Origin: Gammaproteobacteria bacterium
Lineage (GTDB): Bacteria; Pseudomonadota; Gammaproteobacteria; Thiotrichales; Thiotrichaceae
Direction of reading: 5' to 3'
Assembly (NCBI GenBank): GCA_018822845.1
Contig: JAHJJD010000003.1
Location: 1 to 64,000, forward strand
DNA: 64,000 nucleotides
The position numbers and the translations under genes are program-made. This document shows positions 25,590 to 35,039 of the stretch, piece after piece. The stretch's first letter is position 1, and each line of letters opens with the position of its first letter. The notes below the pieces were generated by a model. It did not search any database. It saw only the letters and a list, made by a program, of their open reading frames with translations, and was not told the DNA's origin.

Positions 25590-27095
25590 ATGCGACAAAG
25601 TTACTCCATCTCCGCCCTGATCCGTCTGGTGGCCATTGCCCTCAATGCCATCGGGGCGTTGGTGCTGTTGCCTTTCATCCTGAAATCGCTGGGCGAATAC
25701 CATTTCGGCATCTGGGGCATGGCAAGCTCGATCACGGGCTATCTGCTGCTGCTGGATCTGGGCATCGCCATGGCCTGCACCCGCTATCTTTCCATGCAGG
25801 CGCATGAAGCGAAAAGCTGGAACGCCATTATCAGCAACTCACTGGCGCTATCACTGGCTGTCACGGGCCTATTGGTCATTGCCGTCATCGTGACGCAAAT
25901 CCTGTTGCATACTGGCCTCATCAGCCCCGCCAATGCGACCCTGACCAATGTGGTCAGCATTGTCATGGTGGAAGTGGCGCTTTCCATCCCCTTGCGCATG
26001 TACCAGAGCATCCTGCGCGCTGAAGTGCGTTATACCGATATTGGCCTGTTCGAAATCGTGCGCATTGTCCTGCGGGTCGGGGGCATATTTGTTGCGCTAC
26101 TGCTGGGAGCCGGGCTGCTGGAAATTGTTCTGCTCAGCTCCTGCGCCAACACACTGTTCTTCCTGCTACCAATGCTGAGTGTCTACAAACGCCACCGCAG
26201 CTTGTATTTTCAGCCGGACTCAATCAACAAACCGCAACTGCAATCACTATTCTCCTTCAGCAAGTTTAGCGCCATTGCGCAGACTTCCGAGTTTTTCAAA
26301 TACCGCACCGATAGCGTGTTTGCGGGCATGCTGCTGGGCATCAGTTCTGCCGCCCATTTCACCCTGATGGCCGCCATCATGGACATGCTGACCCAGATAC
26401 TGACGCGCTTCACCAGCTACTGGGACACCATCATCATCCGTCAGGTAGGGGAAGGCCAGCAGCAAGCCGCCCTGAACACGGTAATGCAATCGCTACAAAT
26501 CGGCCTCGCCCTTTCCTTGCTGGCTGCACTCAACACCTTCCTGCTGGGGGAAACCTTTCTCAGTATCTGGGCAGGCGAAAAATACGGCTTCCTCAGTAAT
26601 GCACTGAGCCTGTTCAGCCTGATCCTGATCGGCAGCAGTTTTCAGATGGCCACAACACCTTATTTCAATGCCATGGAAAAGCAGCGGGAAAATGCCTTTA
26701 TCGCCCTGACCGAAATACTGGCAAAACTCGCCCTGCTGATTCCATTTACCCGCTGGTTCGGATTTGAGGGCATTATTTATGCATCGCTGTGTTCCAGCAT
26801 TGGTGCCAGTCTTTTGTTACGTCTGCCGCTGCTGGCTCGCCTTGCAAAAACCAGGCTCACAACCCTGTTATTGGCCAGCGGCAAAGCACTTGCCCCCGTG
26901 CTGCTTATAGCAGGAGGCGTACTGATATTTTATTTATTCATGGATAAACAGGAAAAATTTTCTTTGCGTTCTTTAGCGATTATTTTCACTATCCAACTTG
27001 GGGGAATTCTTTTTACCACACTTTTGAGAAAAGGCACGATTCCGAAGCCATGGAAGAAATCCGCGACGGCAATGGGCACTAGCTCAGCGCCTTGA
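25590..27095 (+). CDS. Polysaccharide/lipid-linked oligosaccharide flippase
   Basis: A 501-residue polytopic membrane protein of the MATE-like MOP superfamily (Wzx/RfbX type) with about 12-14 hydrophobic segments. The first segment region (LVLLPFILKSLGEYHFGIW...LLLLDLGIAMACTRYLS) is the family signature. It likely flips an undecaprenyl-linked sugar across the inner membrane. No glycosyltransferases are adjacent, so the substrate is unknown. Its 3' end overlaps the convergent TauE/SafE gene by 17 bases. Confidence 0.82.
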   Translation: MRQSYSISALIRLVAIALNAIGALVLLPFILKSLGEYHFGIWGMASSITGYLLLLDLGIAMACTRYLSMQAHEAKSWNAIISNSLALSLAVTGLLVIAVIVTQILLHTGLISPANATLTNVVSIVMVEVALSIPLRMYQSILRAEVRYTDIGLFEIVRIVLRVGGIFVALLLGAGLLEIVLLSSCANTLFFLLPMLSVYKRHRSLYFQPDSINKPQLQSLFSFSKFSAIAQTSEFFKYRTDSVFAGMLLGISSAAHFTLMAAIMDMLTQILTRFTSYWDTIIIRQVGEGQQQAALNTVMQSLQIGLALSLLAALNTFLLGETFLSIWAGEKYGFLSNALSLFSLILIGSSFQMATTPYFNAMEKQRENAFIALTEILAKLALLIPFTRWFGFEGIIYASLCSSIGASLLLRLPLLARLAKTRLTTLLLASGKALAPVLLIAGGVLIFYLFMDKQEKFSLRSLAIIFTIQLGGILFTTLLRKGTIPKPWKKSATAMGTSSAP

Positions 27096-27813
27096 GAACC
27101 AGCGACAGGCTTGCTGCCAGCAACAAGCCGCCAATCAGGCGCGTCATCTGCACATGCGTCAAACCGGTGTGGACATGCCCACCCACATACAGCGCCCCCA
27201 GCATCAGCGGCAATGCCCCCAGCATCGTCCACCATACCGTATTCGCCAGCAACAGGCCCGCACCCAGGAACGTCACGATACGCACTGCACCTTCCAGAAA
27301 AAACAGTGCAGAAAACGTCGCCCGCAACAGGCTTTTGTCGTGGATGCGATGATTGAGGTAAATCACGTAAGGTGGCCCGCCCGTGCCAAACAAGCCACCA
27401 ATCGTCCCCCCGGCCAACGCCGCTGGCACAGCCCACCACTGCGAAACCGGTTTCTCACTCTTGATGTTCAACAGGCTGCGGATAGCAAAAATCAGTACGA
27501 ATAACGCCAACCCCAGCAGCATCGGCATAACCGGCAGATTCACCAGCAAATGGGTTCCTGCCACCACACCAACAATACTGAAAGGAATCAGCATTCCCAC
27601 TTCCCGCCATTGCACGCGCTTGAAATCCAGCCCGCCCATCACCAGTGAGGCGGTAAAATCCAGCAACAGGATGAGGGGCACAACGAATGTCAGCGGCAGG
27701 AACAAAGCCAGCAACGGTACGGCGATCAGGCCCGAACCAAAACCGGCGATGCCCCGGATGAAATACGCCAGCAGCACAATCGCCGCCGCAGCGGCATATT
27801 GCCAGACCTCCAC
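27079..27813 (-). CDS. TauE/SafE-family sulfite/anion exporter
   Basis: A 244-residue membrane protein with about eight hydrophobic segments and the duplicated TauE/SafE motif: RGIAGFGSGLIAVPLLALFLPL in the first half and GGTIGGLFGTGGPPYVIYL in the second. Members export sulfite, sulfoacetate or other organosulfur anions. It starts with GTG, overlapping the hisI stop by one base (TAGTG), so it is co-translated with hisI. The substrate cannot be told from context. Confidence 0.85.
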   Translation of the reverse strand: MEVWQYAAAAAIVLLAYFIRGIAGFGSGLIAVPLLALFLPLTFVVPLILLLDFTASLVMGGLDFKRVQWREVGMLIPFSIVGVVAGTHLLVNLPVMPMLLGLALFVLIFAIRSLLNIKSEKPVSQWWAVPAALAGGTIGGLFGTGGPPYVIYLNHRIHDKSLLRATFSALFFLEGAVRIVTFLGAGLLLANTVWWTMLGALPLMLGALYVGGHVHTGLTHVQMTRLIGGLLLAASLSLVLKALS

Positions 27814-28202
27814 TAGGCGTAGAGTGTTTTGGGATCAATCAGCACTTCACGGTCAATAATGACCTGCCCACCTTCCACCTTGTTGTAGAAACAGGAACGC
27901 CGCCCGGTATGGCAAGCCGGGCCAGTCTGGTCAACCAGCAGCAGGATGGTGTCAGCATCACAGTCGTAACGGAATTCCTTCAACACCTGCATCTGCCCGG
28001 AGGATTCACCCTTGCGCCAGAACTGGTTGCGCGAACGTGACCAGTAACAGACGCGCCCGGTTTGCAGGGTTTCCTCGATACTGGCGCGGTTCATCCACGC
28101 CATCATCAGCACTTCGTTGCTGTCGTACTGCTGCGCAATTGCCGGAATCAGGCCGTCAGCATTGTATTTGAGGGAATCAAGCGCTTCGGCAAGAGCAGCC
28201 AT
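27813..28202 (-). CDS. hisI: Phosphoribosyl-AMP cyclohydrolase
   Basis: A 129-residue zinc enzyme for the third step of histidine synthesis. Signature residues: MMAWMNRASIEETL, YWSRSRNQFWRKGESSG, DCDADTILLLVDQTGPACHTGRRSCF, containing the metal-binding Asp and Cys residues. It is the single-domain HisI form, without the HisE domain. ATG overlaps the stop of the DUF971 gene by one base (TGATG). It lies outside any his operon. Confidence 0.94.
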   Translation of the reverse strand: MAALAEALDSLKYNADGLIPAIAQQYDSNEVLMMAWMNRASIEETLQTGRVCYWSRSRNQFWRKGESSGQMQVLKEFRYDCDADTILLLVDQTGPACHTGRRSCFYNKVEGGQVIIDREVLIDPKTLYA

Positions 28203-28567
28203 CAGATCACCTGCCCCGGCAATTTGCGTGTGTAGCCAGCCGCTTCCAGCTTGGCCAGGTATTCCGCCCAGTTCTGCTCCATGTTCCTGCCCAGATCGTA
28301 CAACAGGTTCCAGTCGTAAATGCCACTGTCATGGTTGTCATCAAAGTACAACTGGATGGCGTAATGCCCGACCGGCTCGATGGCCTTGATGTTCACGTTT
28401 TCCTTGCCGATTTGCAGCTTTTCCTGCCCCGGCCCGTGCCCGCGTACTTCGGCGGAGGGGGAATTGACCCGCAGGTATTCACAGCTCAGGGCGTGCACTT
28501 CGTCGCCCGGCCAGGTGATCAGCAGTTCGCGGGTTTTCTGGTTCAGGGTAATGTCGATCGGTGTCAT
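28202..28567 (-). CDS. DUF971 (GBBH-like N-terminal) protein
   Basis: A 121-residue DUF971 protein: TPIDITLNQKTRELLITWPG, LSCEYLRVNSPSAEVRGHG and AIQLYFDDNHDSGIYDWNLLYDLG are the family core, shared with the N-terminal domain of gamma-butyrobetaine hydroxylase. Small DUF971 proteins often neighbour hslVU in Gammaproteobacteria, as here, and some are linked to iron-sulfur proteins. It is downstream of hslU with a palindromic repeat between. ATG 28567 is chosen; an upstream extension would run into that repeat. Confidence 0.88.
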   Translation of the reverse strand: MTPIDITLNQKTRELLITWPGDEVHALSCEYLRVNSPSAEVRGHGPGQEKLQIGKENVNIKAIEPVGHYAIQLYFDDNHDSGIYDWNLLYDLGRNMEQNWAEYLAKLEAAGYTRKLPGQVI

Positions 28568-28580
28568 GGCAAATCTCACA

Positions 28581-28650
28581 GTAGGGGCGTATTGCATACG
28601 CCCTTGGCATTTTCAGGGTTCCAGCATGGGCGTATGCAATACGCCCCTAC
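28581..28650. repeat. Perfect 23-bp inverted repeat of the GTAGGGGCG family
   Basis: Arms at 28581-28603 and 28628-28650 are perfectly complementary with a 24-base spacer. Each arm starts or ends with GTAGGGGCG and also contains its own near-palindrome (GGGCGTAT, ATACGCCC). The right arm supplies the hslU stop codon (TAG at 28647-28649, minus strand). A shorter relative is at 6881-6906. Confidence 0.85.
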
Positions 28651-30014
28651 AGGATGTAACGGCTCAGGTCTTCATCCTTGACCAGTTCGCCCAGCGTATT
28701 GTTTACGTAATCAGCATCAACCGTCATCTGGTTTTCGCAATCCGGTGCATCGTACAGCACTTTTTCCAGCAAACGCTCAACCACGGTATGCAGGCGGCGC
28801 GCGCCGATATTCTCGGTGCGTTCGTTGACCTCGAAAGCGATTTCAGCAATGCGGCGCACCGCTTCCTGCGTGAAATGCAGTTCCACCCCTTCGGTTGCCA
28901 GCAGCCCCTGATACTGTTCGGTCAGGGAAGCATTCGGCTCGGTCAGGATGCGCTCGAAATCATTGGCGCTGAGGGCATCCATTTCTACACGAATAGGCAG
29001 GCGACCCTGTAATTCCGGTATTAAATCGGAGGGTTTGGCAACGTGGAATGCACCCGAGGCAATGAACAGGATATGGTCGGTCTTGACCATGCCGTATTTG
29101 GTGTTGACGGTGGAACCCTCAATCAGTGGCAGCAGATCACGCTGCACGCCTTCGCGGGAAACATCCGCCCCGCTGACCTGCCCGCTACGCGCCACCTTGT
29201 CGATTTCATCGATGAACACAATGCCGGTCTGTTCCACCGCAAACAGGGCGCGCTGCTTGAGGTCATCCTCGTTGACCATCTTGTGCGCCTCTTCCTCGGT
29301 CAGCACCTTGAGCGCATCCTTGATCTTCATCTTGCGTTTGCGCTTTTTGTGGCTGCCGATGTTCTGGAACATGCTTTGCAACTGACTGGCCATTTCCTCC
29401 ATGCCCGGTGGGGTCATGATTTCCACGTTCGTGCCACCGACGGAAACATCCAGCTCGATTTCCTTGTCATCCAGCTCGCCTTCGCGCAGTTTCTTGCGGA
29501 ATTTCTGCCGGGTGGCGGTATCTTCACGTGCCGGTTTGGCGGATTCATCTTCGCCGCCAGAAAGCCATTCGTTGACCGGCGTTTCCTTACGCGGCGCAGG
29601 CAGGAGGATGTCAAGGATACGTTCTTCAGCCGCCTCCTGCGCACGGTAGTTGACCTTTTCCACTTCCTGTTCGCGTAACATTTTCATCGCCATGTCGGCC
29701 AGGTCACGGATAATGGAATCAACTTCCTTGCCCACGTAACCGACTTCGGTGAACTTGGTGGCTTCGACCTTAATGAAGGGCGCATTGGCGAGGCGCGCCA
29801 GGCGGCGGGCGATTTCGGTCTTGCCCACCCCGGTCGGGCCAATCATGAGGATATTTTTCGGGGTAACTTCGTGGCGCAGCACATCATCCAGTTGCTGACG
29901 ACGCCAGCGGTTACGCAGGGCAATGGCGACGGAACGCTTGGCCTTGTCCTGACCAATGACGTGTTTGTCCAGTTCCTGGACGATTTCGCGGGGAGTCATG
30001 GTGGAAACGGCCAT
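28647..30014 (-). CDS. hslU: HslU, ATPase subunit of the HslVU protease
   Basis: A 455-residue AAA+ unfoldase that feeds proteins to HslV. Motifs: [21 protein letters not shown], Walker A GPTGVGKT, pore-loop region [11 protein letters not shown], Walker [11 protein letters not shown], sensor and C-terminal DLSRYIL, whose tail activates HslV. The I-domain (about 110-240) is present. ATG 30014 overlaps the hslV stop by one base (TAATG). The stop codon TAG is part of the inverted repeat that abuts the gene. Confidence 0.96.
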   Translation of the reverse strand: MAVSTMTPREIVQELDKHVIGQDKAKRSVAIALRNRWRRQQLDDVLRHEVTPKNILMIGPTGVGKTEIARRLARLANAPFIKVEATKFTEVGYVGKEVDSIIRDLADMAMKMLREQEVEKVNYRAQEAAEERILDILLPAPRKETPVNEWLSGGEDESAKPAREDTATRQKFRKKLREGELDDKEIELDVSVGGTNVEIMTPPGMEEMASQLQSMFQNIGSHKKRKRKMKIKDALKVLTEEEAHKMVNEDDLKQRALFAVEQTGIVFIDEIDKVARSGQVSGADVSREGVQRDLLPLIEGSTVNTKYGMVKTDHILFIASGAFHVAKPSDLIPELQGRLPIRVEMDALSANDFERILTEPNASLTEQYQGLLATEGVELHFTQEAVRRIAEIAFEVNERTENIGARRLHTVVERLLEKVLYDAPDCENQMTVDADYVNNTLGELVKDEDLSRYIL

Positions 30015-30547
30015 TACAGTTCCTCGATGGTCAGATTATGGTTGCTGTAAATACAGATGTCAGCGGCGATATGTAAGCCTTTTTCGACGATTTCACGTGC
30101 CGTCAGCTCGGTGTTTTCCAGCAATGCACGCGCGCCAGCGAGGGCGAAGGAACCGCCTGAGCCAATCGCAATCAGGTCATTTTCCTGCTCCACTACGTCG
30201 CCGTTGCCAGTGATCAACAGGGAAGCAGTGGCGTCGGCCACGATCAGTAACGCTTCGAGGCGGCGCAACATGCGGTCAGTACGCCAATCCTTGGCCAGCT
30301 CTACCGCAGCGCGGGTGAGGTTACCGTTATGCGCCTGCAACTTGCTTTCAAAGCGTTCAAACAGGGTAAAAGCGTCAGCAGTACCGCCAGCAAAACCGGC
30401 CAGCACCTTGTCGTTATAGAGACGGCGAACCTTGCGGGCATTGCCCTTGAGCATGGTGTTGCCCAGCGTGACTTGTCCATCACCACCTACGACAACCTTG
30501 CCGTCGCGGCGCACGCTTAATATGGTGGTACCTCTGTATTGTTCCAA
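30014..30547 (-). CDS. hslV: HslV, peptidase subunit of the HslVU protease
   Basis: A 177-residue threonine peptidase. I choose a TTG start at 30547 because GGAG lies 6 bases upstream (30554-30557) and it yields [19 protein letters not shown]. The catalytic Thr (first T of TTILS) then follows a short propeptide ending in Gly, as in other HslV proteins. An ATG further upstream (30589) would add 14 unrelated residues. Other features: [45 protein letters not shown]. It is the first gene of hslVU-DUF971-hisI-tauE. Confidence 0.95.
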   Translation of the reverse strand: MEQYRGTTILSVRRDGKVVVGGDGQVTLGNTMLKGNARKVRRLYNDKVLAGFAGGTADAFTLFERFESKLQAHNGNLTRAAVELAKDWRTDRMLRRLEALLIVADATASLLITGNGDVVEQENDLIAIGSGGSFALAGARALLENTELTAREIVEKGLHIAADICIYSNHNLTIEEL

Positions 30548-30787
30548 AATCTGCTCCAGATGGGTAATTCTGCCATAGGGTGAGGGCACAAACCGCCAAT
30601 TTCAAGGGCTGGGGCTAACCCGCATCACCTGATAAAAATTATTGTTTAGTAAATAATCCAACCAAGTGTACTATACTGTCTGAGTTGAGGTATTTTCCCT
30701 TAAACTTCAATGGGTTGTTTGTACCACATTGTTGTTTTAATGCCACAATTAGTCCATTGTTCAAGCCAAGCCTCAAGGAGGTGCAGC

Positions 30788-30907
30788 ATGAGTATTATCG
30801 GCATGGTAATTTTTGCCACCATCGTCGTAGCCACCTGCTACGCGACACGCTGCCTACACCGTGGTGCCGGGCGTGACCTTCCGCGCGAAATCAAGCGGAC
30901 ATTTTGA
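30788..30907 (+). CDS. 39-residue single-pass membrane protein
   Basis: An open frame of 39 residues with a textbook Shine-Dalgarno sequence (AAGGAGG, 7 bases before the ATG). Residues 3-17 (IIGMVIFATIVVATC) form one membrane segment, followed by a basic tail (RCLHRGAGRDLPREIKR), predicting N-out, C-in topology. A terminator follows at 30980. The strong ribosome site, isolated unit and terminator argue that it is real. No family recognised. Confidence 0.55.
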   Translation: MSIIGMVIFATIVVATCYATRCLHRGAGRDLPREIKRTF

Positions 30908-30979
30908 TACGCCAACACGGTAATCCCGAAGACCTGACAAAAACAAATCTTTAGAGAGCCTCCCACCAAAAAAAATCAC

Positions 30980-31000
30980 CTGCCCGCACCGCGCGGGCAG
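30980..31000. terminator. Bidirectional Rho-independent terminator
   Basis: CTGCCCGC (30980-30987) pairs with GCGGGCAG (30993-31000) over a 5-base loop. TGTTTTA follows on the plus strand; on the minus strand a run of eight T follows GTGA. It can end both the 39-residue gene and the leftward lactate/aminotransferase operon. Confidence 0.8.
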
Positions 31001-31015
31001 TGTTTTATCCGGGCT

Positions 31016-31879
31016 TTATTCTGCCAGGAGCAGCGCGGTTTGCAGGTACAACTCCCGCAAGCGGCGCGTCAGACTGCCCGGCTTGCCATTCCCCAGCACA
31101 TGTCCGTCGATACTCACCACGGGTAGCACGAAAGCGGATGCACCCGTGCTGAAAGCTTCCGCTGCGACATAGGCTTCCGCCAGCGTAAAGCTGCGTTCTT
31201 CCAGCATCAGGCTCTGCTCATTCGCCAGTTTCAGCACGGCGGCGCGGGTAATGCCATGCAAAATATCGTTGCCGAGGTGGCGGGTAACGATTTTTCCATC
31301 CTGGGTGATGATAAAGGCGTTGTTGGCGGTGCCTTCGGTGACGTAACCGTTTTCGACCAGCCAGGCGTCATCCGCCCCTGCATTGATGGCCTGTTGCTTG
31401 GCCAGCGAAGCAGGCAGCAGCATGGTGGTCTTGATATCGCGCCGCTGCCAGCGGATATCGTCCACGCTGATGACGCAGATACCGCGTTCCGCCAACGGAT
31501 TATTGCGTAACGCGGCAGTTTGCGTGAACAGGATCAGGCTGGGCGTGGCGTCCTGCGGAATGGCGAAACTGCGCTCGGGAACCATGCCACGGGTCACTTG
31601 CAGGTAGAGGATGCCTTCCTGCAAACCGTTGCGGCGGATCACTTCGCGCTGGATTTCCACCAGTTGCAGCGGCGTTACCGGCAGCTTCATGCCCAGTTCG
31701 GCGAGGGAACGTTGCAGGCGGATGAGGTGGGCGGGGTTGTCGATCATTTTGCCGTCGAGCACGGAGGTGACTTCGTACACACCATCAGCGAACAGGAAGC
31801 CACGGTCGAAAATGGAAAGTTTTGCCTCGGCAGCGGGCAGGTATTCGCCGTTGAGGTAGACGCAGGAATTATTATTCAT
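31016..31879 (-). CDS. Class IV aminotransferase, D-amino-acid transaminase-like
   Basis: A 287-residue PLP enzyme of fold type IV. It has the DAT-type start (VYLNGEYLPAAEAKLSIFDRGFLFADGVYEV), the Schiff-base Lys in RRDIKTTMLLP near 150, VTEGTANNAFII and GITRAAVL, as in D-alanine aminotransferases, which convert D-amino acids and 2-oxo acids. It is 51 bases after the D-lactate dehydrogenase gene in the same direction and may share its transcript, linking D-alanine to pyruvate. Aminodeoxychorismate lyase or branched-chain transaminase are less likely. Confidence 0.8.
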   Translation of the reverse strand: MNNNSCVYLNGEYLPAAEAKLSIFDRGFLFADGVYEVTSVLDGKMIDNPAHLIRLQRSLAELGMKLPVTPLQLVEIQREVIRRNGLQEGILYLQVTRGMVPERSFAIPQDATPSLILFTQTAALRNNPLAERGICVISVDDIRWQRRDIKTTMLLPASLAKQQAINAGADDAWLVENGYVTEGTANNAFIITQDGKIVTRHLGNDILHGITRAAVLKLANEQSLMLEERSFTLAEAYVAAEAFSTGASAFVLPVVSIDGHVLGNGKPGSLTRRLRELYLQTALLLAE

Positions 31880-31930
31880 TTAGCAGATCCATGACGGTTT
31901 ACACCGCCATGATCATACGCCACACCGCGC

Positions 31931-33634
31931 TTAGCCGCAGCAGCTGCAATTGCGCCTGTATTTCTCCATCTTCCCAATCCCCGGATTAAACGTATTGGTC
32001 GGATCAAGCCGCTTGTAAAACTCGCGCAAACCACTTTCCGCCTCATACAAATGCCCGACATTATGCTCCGCCGGATATTTCGCCCCCCGCGTATCCAGCA
32101 ATGCCAGCATCGCCTTTTTCACCGCCTTCGCATCCGCCCCCTTTTTCAGAATGTAATCCTGATGGAAAACGTGGCACATGAAATGTCCGTAATACAACGT
32201 CTGTTCCAGTTGGCTGCTGATGCTTTCCGGCAGTTGCTCCACCCAGTTTTCGTCATTGCGGCGCAGGGCAATGTCGAGCGCGAGGATAGCCCCGACCCGC
32301 TGGCTGTGTACGGTCTGGTAGCGGATGGCCGCCCCCGCTGCGGCGAAACGTTGCAGGTAAGCCTTGCTGGCTTCCTCCGACGTACATTCAAAATAGCCGC
32401 CTGCATTGGCGGGGTCGGCAAAGAATCCCGGCAGGAACGCCCGCGCCTCGGCAATGCCGCCATCGCTCATTTTCAGGATCAGGTGATGCTCATAGCGGTC
32501 GCGGAATGCCAGCAAGCGTTGCGGCAAATGCTGCGGAAACAGACAGCTTGCCCCCTGCATCACCCGGTCGCTGAGGAATTTTGGCAGCAGCGGCAGCTTG
32601 TTCAGGGTCGCATCGGTGCGCCCCTTGATGGCGAACAGCTTCGGCATCCAGTCGGTGCCCAGCTTTTCAATGGTGAGGAAAGTATCCTTGCCATATTTTT
32701 CGGCGATGTTGAAGATGTCACGGTGCATGTATTCACCCACATCCGGCACATTTGCAAACTGGCCCAGCAGGTGGCGGCGCAAGCGGGTCAGCACCTGTGG
32801 GTCATTGGTACCGATGTAGAAAGTTTGCTCCTGTTGCGCCACCGGAAACGTATCCAGCCGCACGGCAAACACCGCGACTTTCCCTGCGCAGCCGCTGGCC
32901 TCGAACAAGCGGCGTTCGTCGGCGTTGAAACGTGCCGGAGTGGCAGCATCGACATCGCGCAGGCGTTCCACATATTCACGGTCAGACGCCAGTTTGCCGC
33001 CGTCATCCACCCCATCCTTGACGAAATCGCCAGACGCCAGCCGGGTAAGGATTTCCTCCGGTGTCTCCCCCAGTTCCACGCCCAGATGGTTGACCAGTTC
33101 CAGTTTCCCCAGCGCGTTGACCCGCGCAAACAGCGCCATTTCGGTATAGGCCGGACCACGCTTGACCAGCGCCCCGCCGGAATTGTTCGCCACCCCGCCG
33201 ACAATCGACGCGCCCAAACAGGACGAACCGATCACCGAATGCGGCGCACGCTTCAACGGCTTGAGCAGCTTTTCCAGCTTGTGCAAGGTCGCGCCGGGAA
33301 AACCCAACACCTGTTCGCCACCATTCAGCAGCACCAGATCATCCATCGCCAGCGTATTGATCACCACCACTTCCCGGTCGTAATCCTCGCCGCTGGGAGT
33401 GGAGCCTTCCGTCAGACCAGTGTTGGCCGCTTGCATGATGATGATGACGTTTGCGTCCACACAGGCTTGCAGCACCTGCCACAGCTTCAACAGCGAATCA
33501 GGAAACACCACCGCCAACGCACTGCCACCGCCGGAACGGAAGCCGGTGCGGTAGTGTTCGGTGCGGCGCTGGTTGGTGGCAACTTTTTCATTGCCCACAA
33601 TCGACTGAAGTCTGGAAATGAGGGAATGATTCAT
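31931..33634 (-). CDS. dld: FAD-dependent, quinone-linked D-lactate dehydrogenase
   Basis: A 567-residue peripheral membrane flavoenzyme oxidising D-lactate to pyruvate and passing electrons to quinones. The FAD domain has IIIMQAANTGLTEGSTPSG, GATLHKLEKLLKPL and SSCLGASIVGGVANNSGGALVKRGP; the Dld membrane-binding and C-terminal parts have GTNDPQVLTRLRRH, GEYMHRDIF and FHQDYILKKGAD. Length equals E. coli Dld (571). ATG 33634 is 10 bases after the dctM stop. The C-terminus ends NCSCCG, which is unusual. Confidence 0.94.
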   Translation of the reverse strand: MNHSLISRLQSIVGNEKVATNQRRTEHYRTGFRSGGGSALAVVFPDSLLKLWQVLQACVDANVIIIMQAANTGLTEGSTPSGEDYDREVVVINTLAMDDLVLLNGGEQVLGFPGATLHKLEKLLKPLKRAPHSVIGSSCLGASIVGGVANNSGGALVKRGPAYTEMALFARVNALGKLELVNHLGVELGETPEEILTRLASGDFVKDGVDDGGKLASDREYVERLRDVDAATPARFNADERRLFEASGCAGKVAVFAVRLDTFPVAQQEQTFYIGTNDPQVLTRLRRHLLGQFANVPDVGEYMHRDIFNIAEKYGKDTFLTIEKLGTDWMPKLFAIKGRTDATLNKLPLLPKFLSDRVMQGASCLFPQHLPQRLLAFRDRYEHHLILKMSDGGIAEARAFLPGFFADPANAGGYFECTSEEASKAYLQRFAAAGAAIRYQTVHSQRVGAILALDIALRRNDENWVEQLPESISSQLEQTLYYGHFMCHVFHQDYILKKGADAKAVKKAMLALLDTRGAKYPAEHNVGHLYEAESGLREFYKRLDPTNTFNPGIGKMEKYRRNCSCCG

Positions 33635-33644
33635 GCAACGCCCC

Positions 33645-35039
33645 CTACTTATTCGCGTAAGCCACCGACGGCAGCCACGTGACAATATCCGGGAACAAGA
33701 ACACAATCGCCAACCCGATCAATTGCAGGATAATGAACGGCACCACGCCCTTGTAAATATCCAGCAGCGTCACCCCCGGCGGGCAAACGCCTTTCAGGTA
33801 GAACAACGCAAACCCGACCGGTGGCGTCAGGAAGGAAGTCTGCAAGGTCACCGCCACCAGCAGCGCGAACCACACCAGTTCCGGCTTATCGACTACACCA
33901 TGCCCATCCACGCCCAGCTCCATCGCCCCCACCACCGGAGCCAGCAACGGCAGCATGATCAGGGTGATTTCGATCCAGTCGAGGAAGAAACCCAACAGGA
34001 ACACGATAAACAGGATGAAAATGACCAGCCCATAGCCTTCAAACGGTAGCCCGGTGAGGATGTCTTCCACGAATTCATCGCCACCCAGCTCGCGCAACAC
34101 CAGCGCAAACACGGTCGCACCCACGAAAATGGCGAAAATGTAAGCCGAGGTGTTGAAGGTGTTGACCACCACCTCCTTCATCACCGCCCAGTCCAGCTTG
34201 CGGTAAGCCAGCGCCATCACGGTTGCACCCACTGCGCCAATCCCGGAAGCTTCCGTGACCGTGGCAATCCCGGCAAACACCGAACCCAGCACTGCCAGGA
34301 TCATCCCCGCAGGCGGCAGGATGTCGAGGAACACGCGCCCAATCAGCTTCCAGTCGGTTTTGGTATTGTGGTCAGCCGCAAACGGCACATTTTCCGGCTT
34401 CAGCAAACCGTACACAAAGATGTAGCCCACATACAGCAGGCCCAGCAACAGGCCGGGGAACACCGCCCCCATGAACAAATCGCCTACCGACAGCGCCAAC
34501 TGGTCGCCCATCACCACCAGCATGATGCTCGGCGGAATCAGGATGCCTAAACAACCCGCGCTCGCCACCGTACCCAGCGCCAGCGTCTTGCTGTAGTTCT
34601 GTTGCATCATCACCGGCAGTGACATCAGCCCCAGCAACACCACCGACGCACCGATAATCCCGGTGGAAGCCGCCAGAATGATCCCGATCAGTGTCACTGT
34701 AATGGCAAGACCACCGCGCACATTGCCGAACAGCCGCTGCATCGAATACATCATGCGTTCAGCCACACCGGACTTGTCCAGCATCAGCCCCATGAAAATG
34801 AACATCGGCAAGGCCACCAGCACCCAGTTGTCCATGATGCTGAAAATACGCCCGACTGCCAGCCCCAGCGTGGAATAATCCAGCCCGGTTACCGTATCCA
34901 GATACTCATCGGACAAATAGCCAATGCCCGTAAACAGGATCGCAATCCCCCCCAGCACCCACGCCACCGGGTAACCGCTAAACAGCAGCAGGATGAAACT
35001 GGCGAACATCGCCACCACCAGGACTTCATTGGTATCCAT
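33645..35039 (-). CDS. dctM: TRAP transporter large permease
   Basis: A 464-residue membrane protein of the DctM family, the ion-driven channel of a TRAP uptake system, with about 12 hydrophobic segments. The family region IGILIPPSIMLVVMGDQ is visible as LGILIPPSIMLVVMGDQLALSVGDLFMG, along with FFLDWIEITLIMLPLLAPV. ATG 35039 overlaps the dctQ stop (TGATG) with GGGGAGG upstream. Probable substrate lactate or another 2-hydroxy/2-oxo acid, from the operon it sits in. Confidence 0.93.
   Translation of the reverse strand: MDTNEVLVVAMFASFILLLFSGYPVAWVLGGIAILFTGIGYLSDEYLDTVTGLDYSTLGLAVGRIFSIMDNWVLVALPMFIFMGLMLDKSGVAERMMYSMQRLFGNVRGGLAITVTLIGIILAASTGIIGASVVLLGLMSLPVMMQQNYSKTLALGTVASAGCLGILIPPSIMLVVMGDQLALSVGDLFMGAVFPGLLLGLLYVGYIFVYGLLKPENVPFAADHNTKTDWKLIGRVFLDILPPAGMILAVLGSVFAGIATVTEASGIGAVGATVMALAYRKLDWAVMKEVVVNTFNTSAYIFAIFVGATVFALVLRELGGDEFVEDILTGLPFEGYGLVIFILFIVFLLGFFLDWIEITLIMLPLLAPVVGAMELGVDGHGVVDKPELVWFALLVAVTLQTSFLTPPVGFALFYLKGVCPPGVTLLDIYKGVVPFIILQLIGLAIVFLFPDIVTWLPSVAYANK

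Noticed and set aside
32051-33682. A 543-codon plus-strand open frame opposite dld
   Set aside because: Antisense to an unmistakable D-lactate dehydrogenase; no motif of its own.
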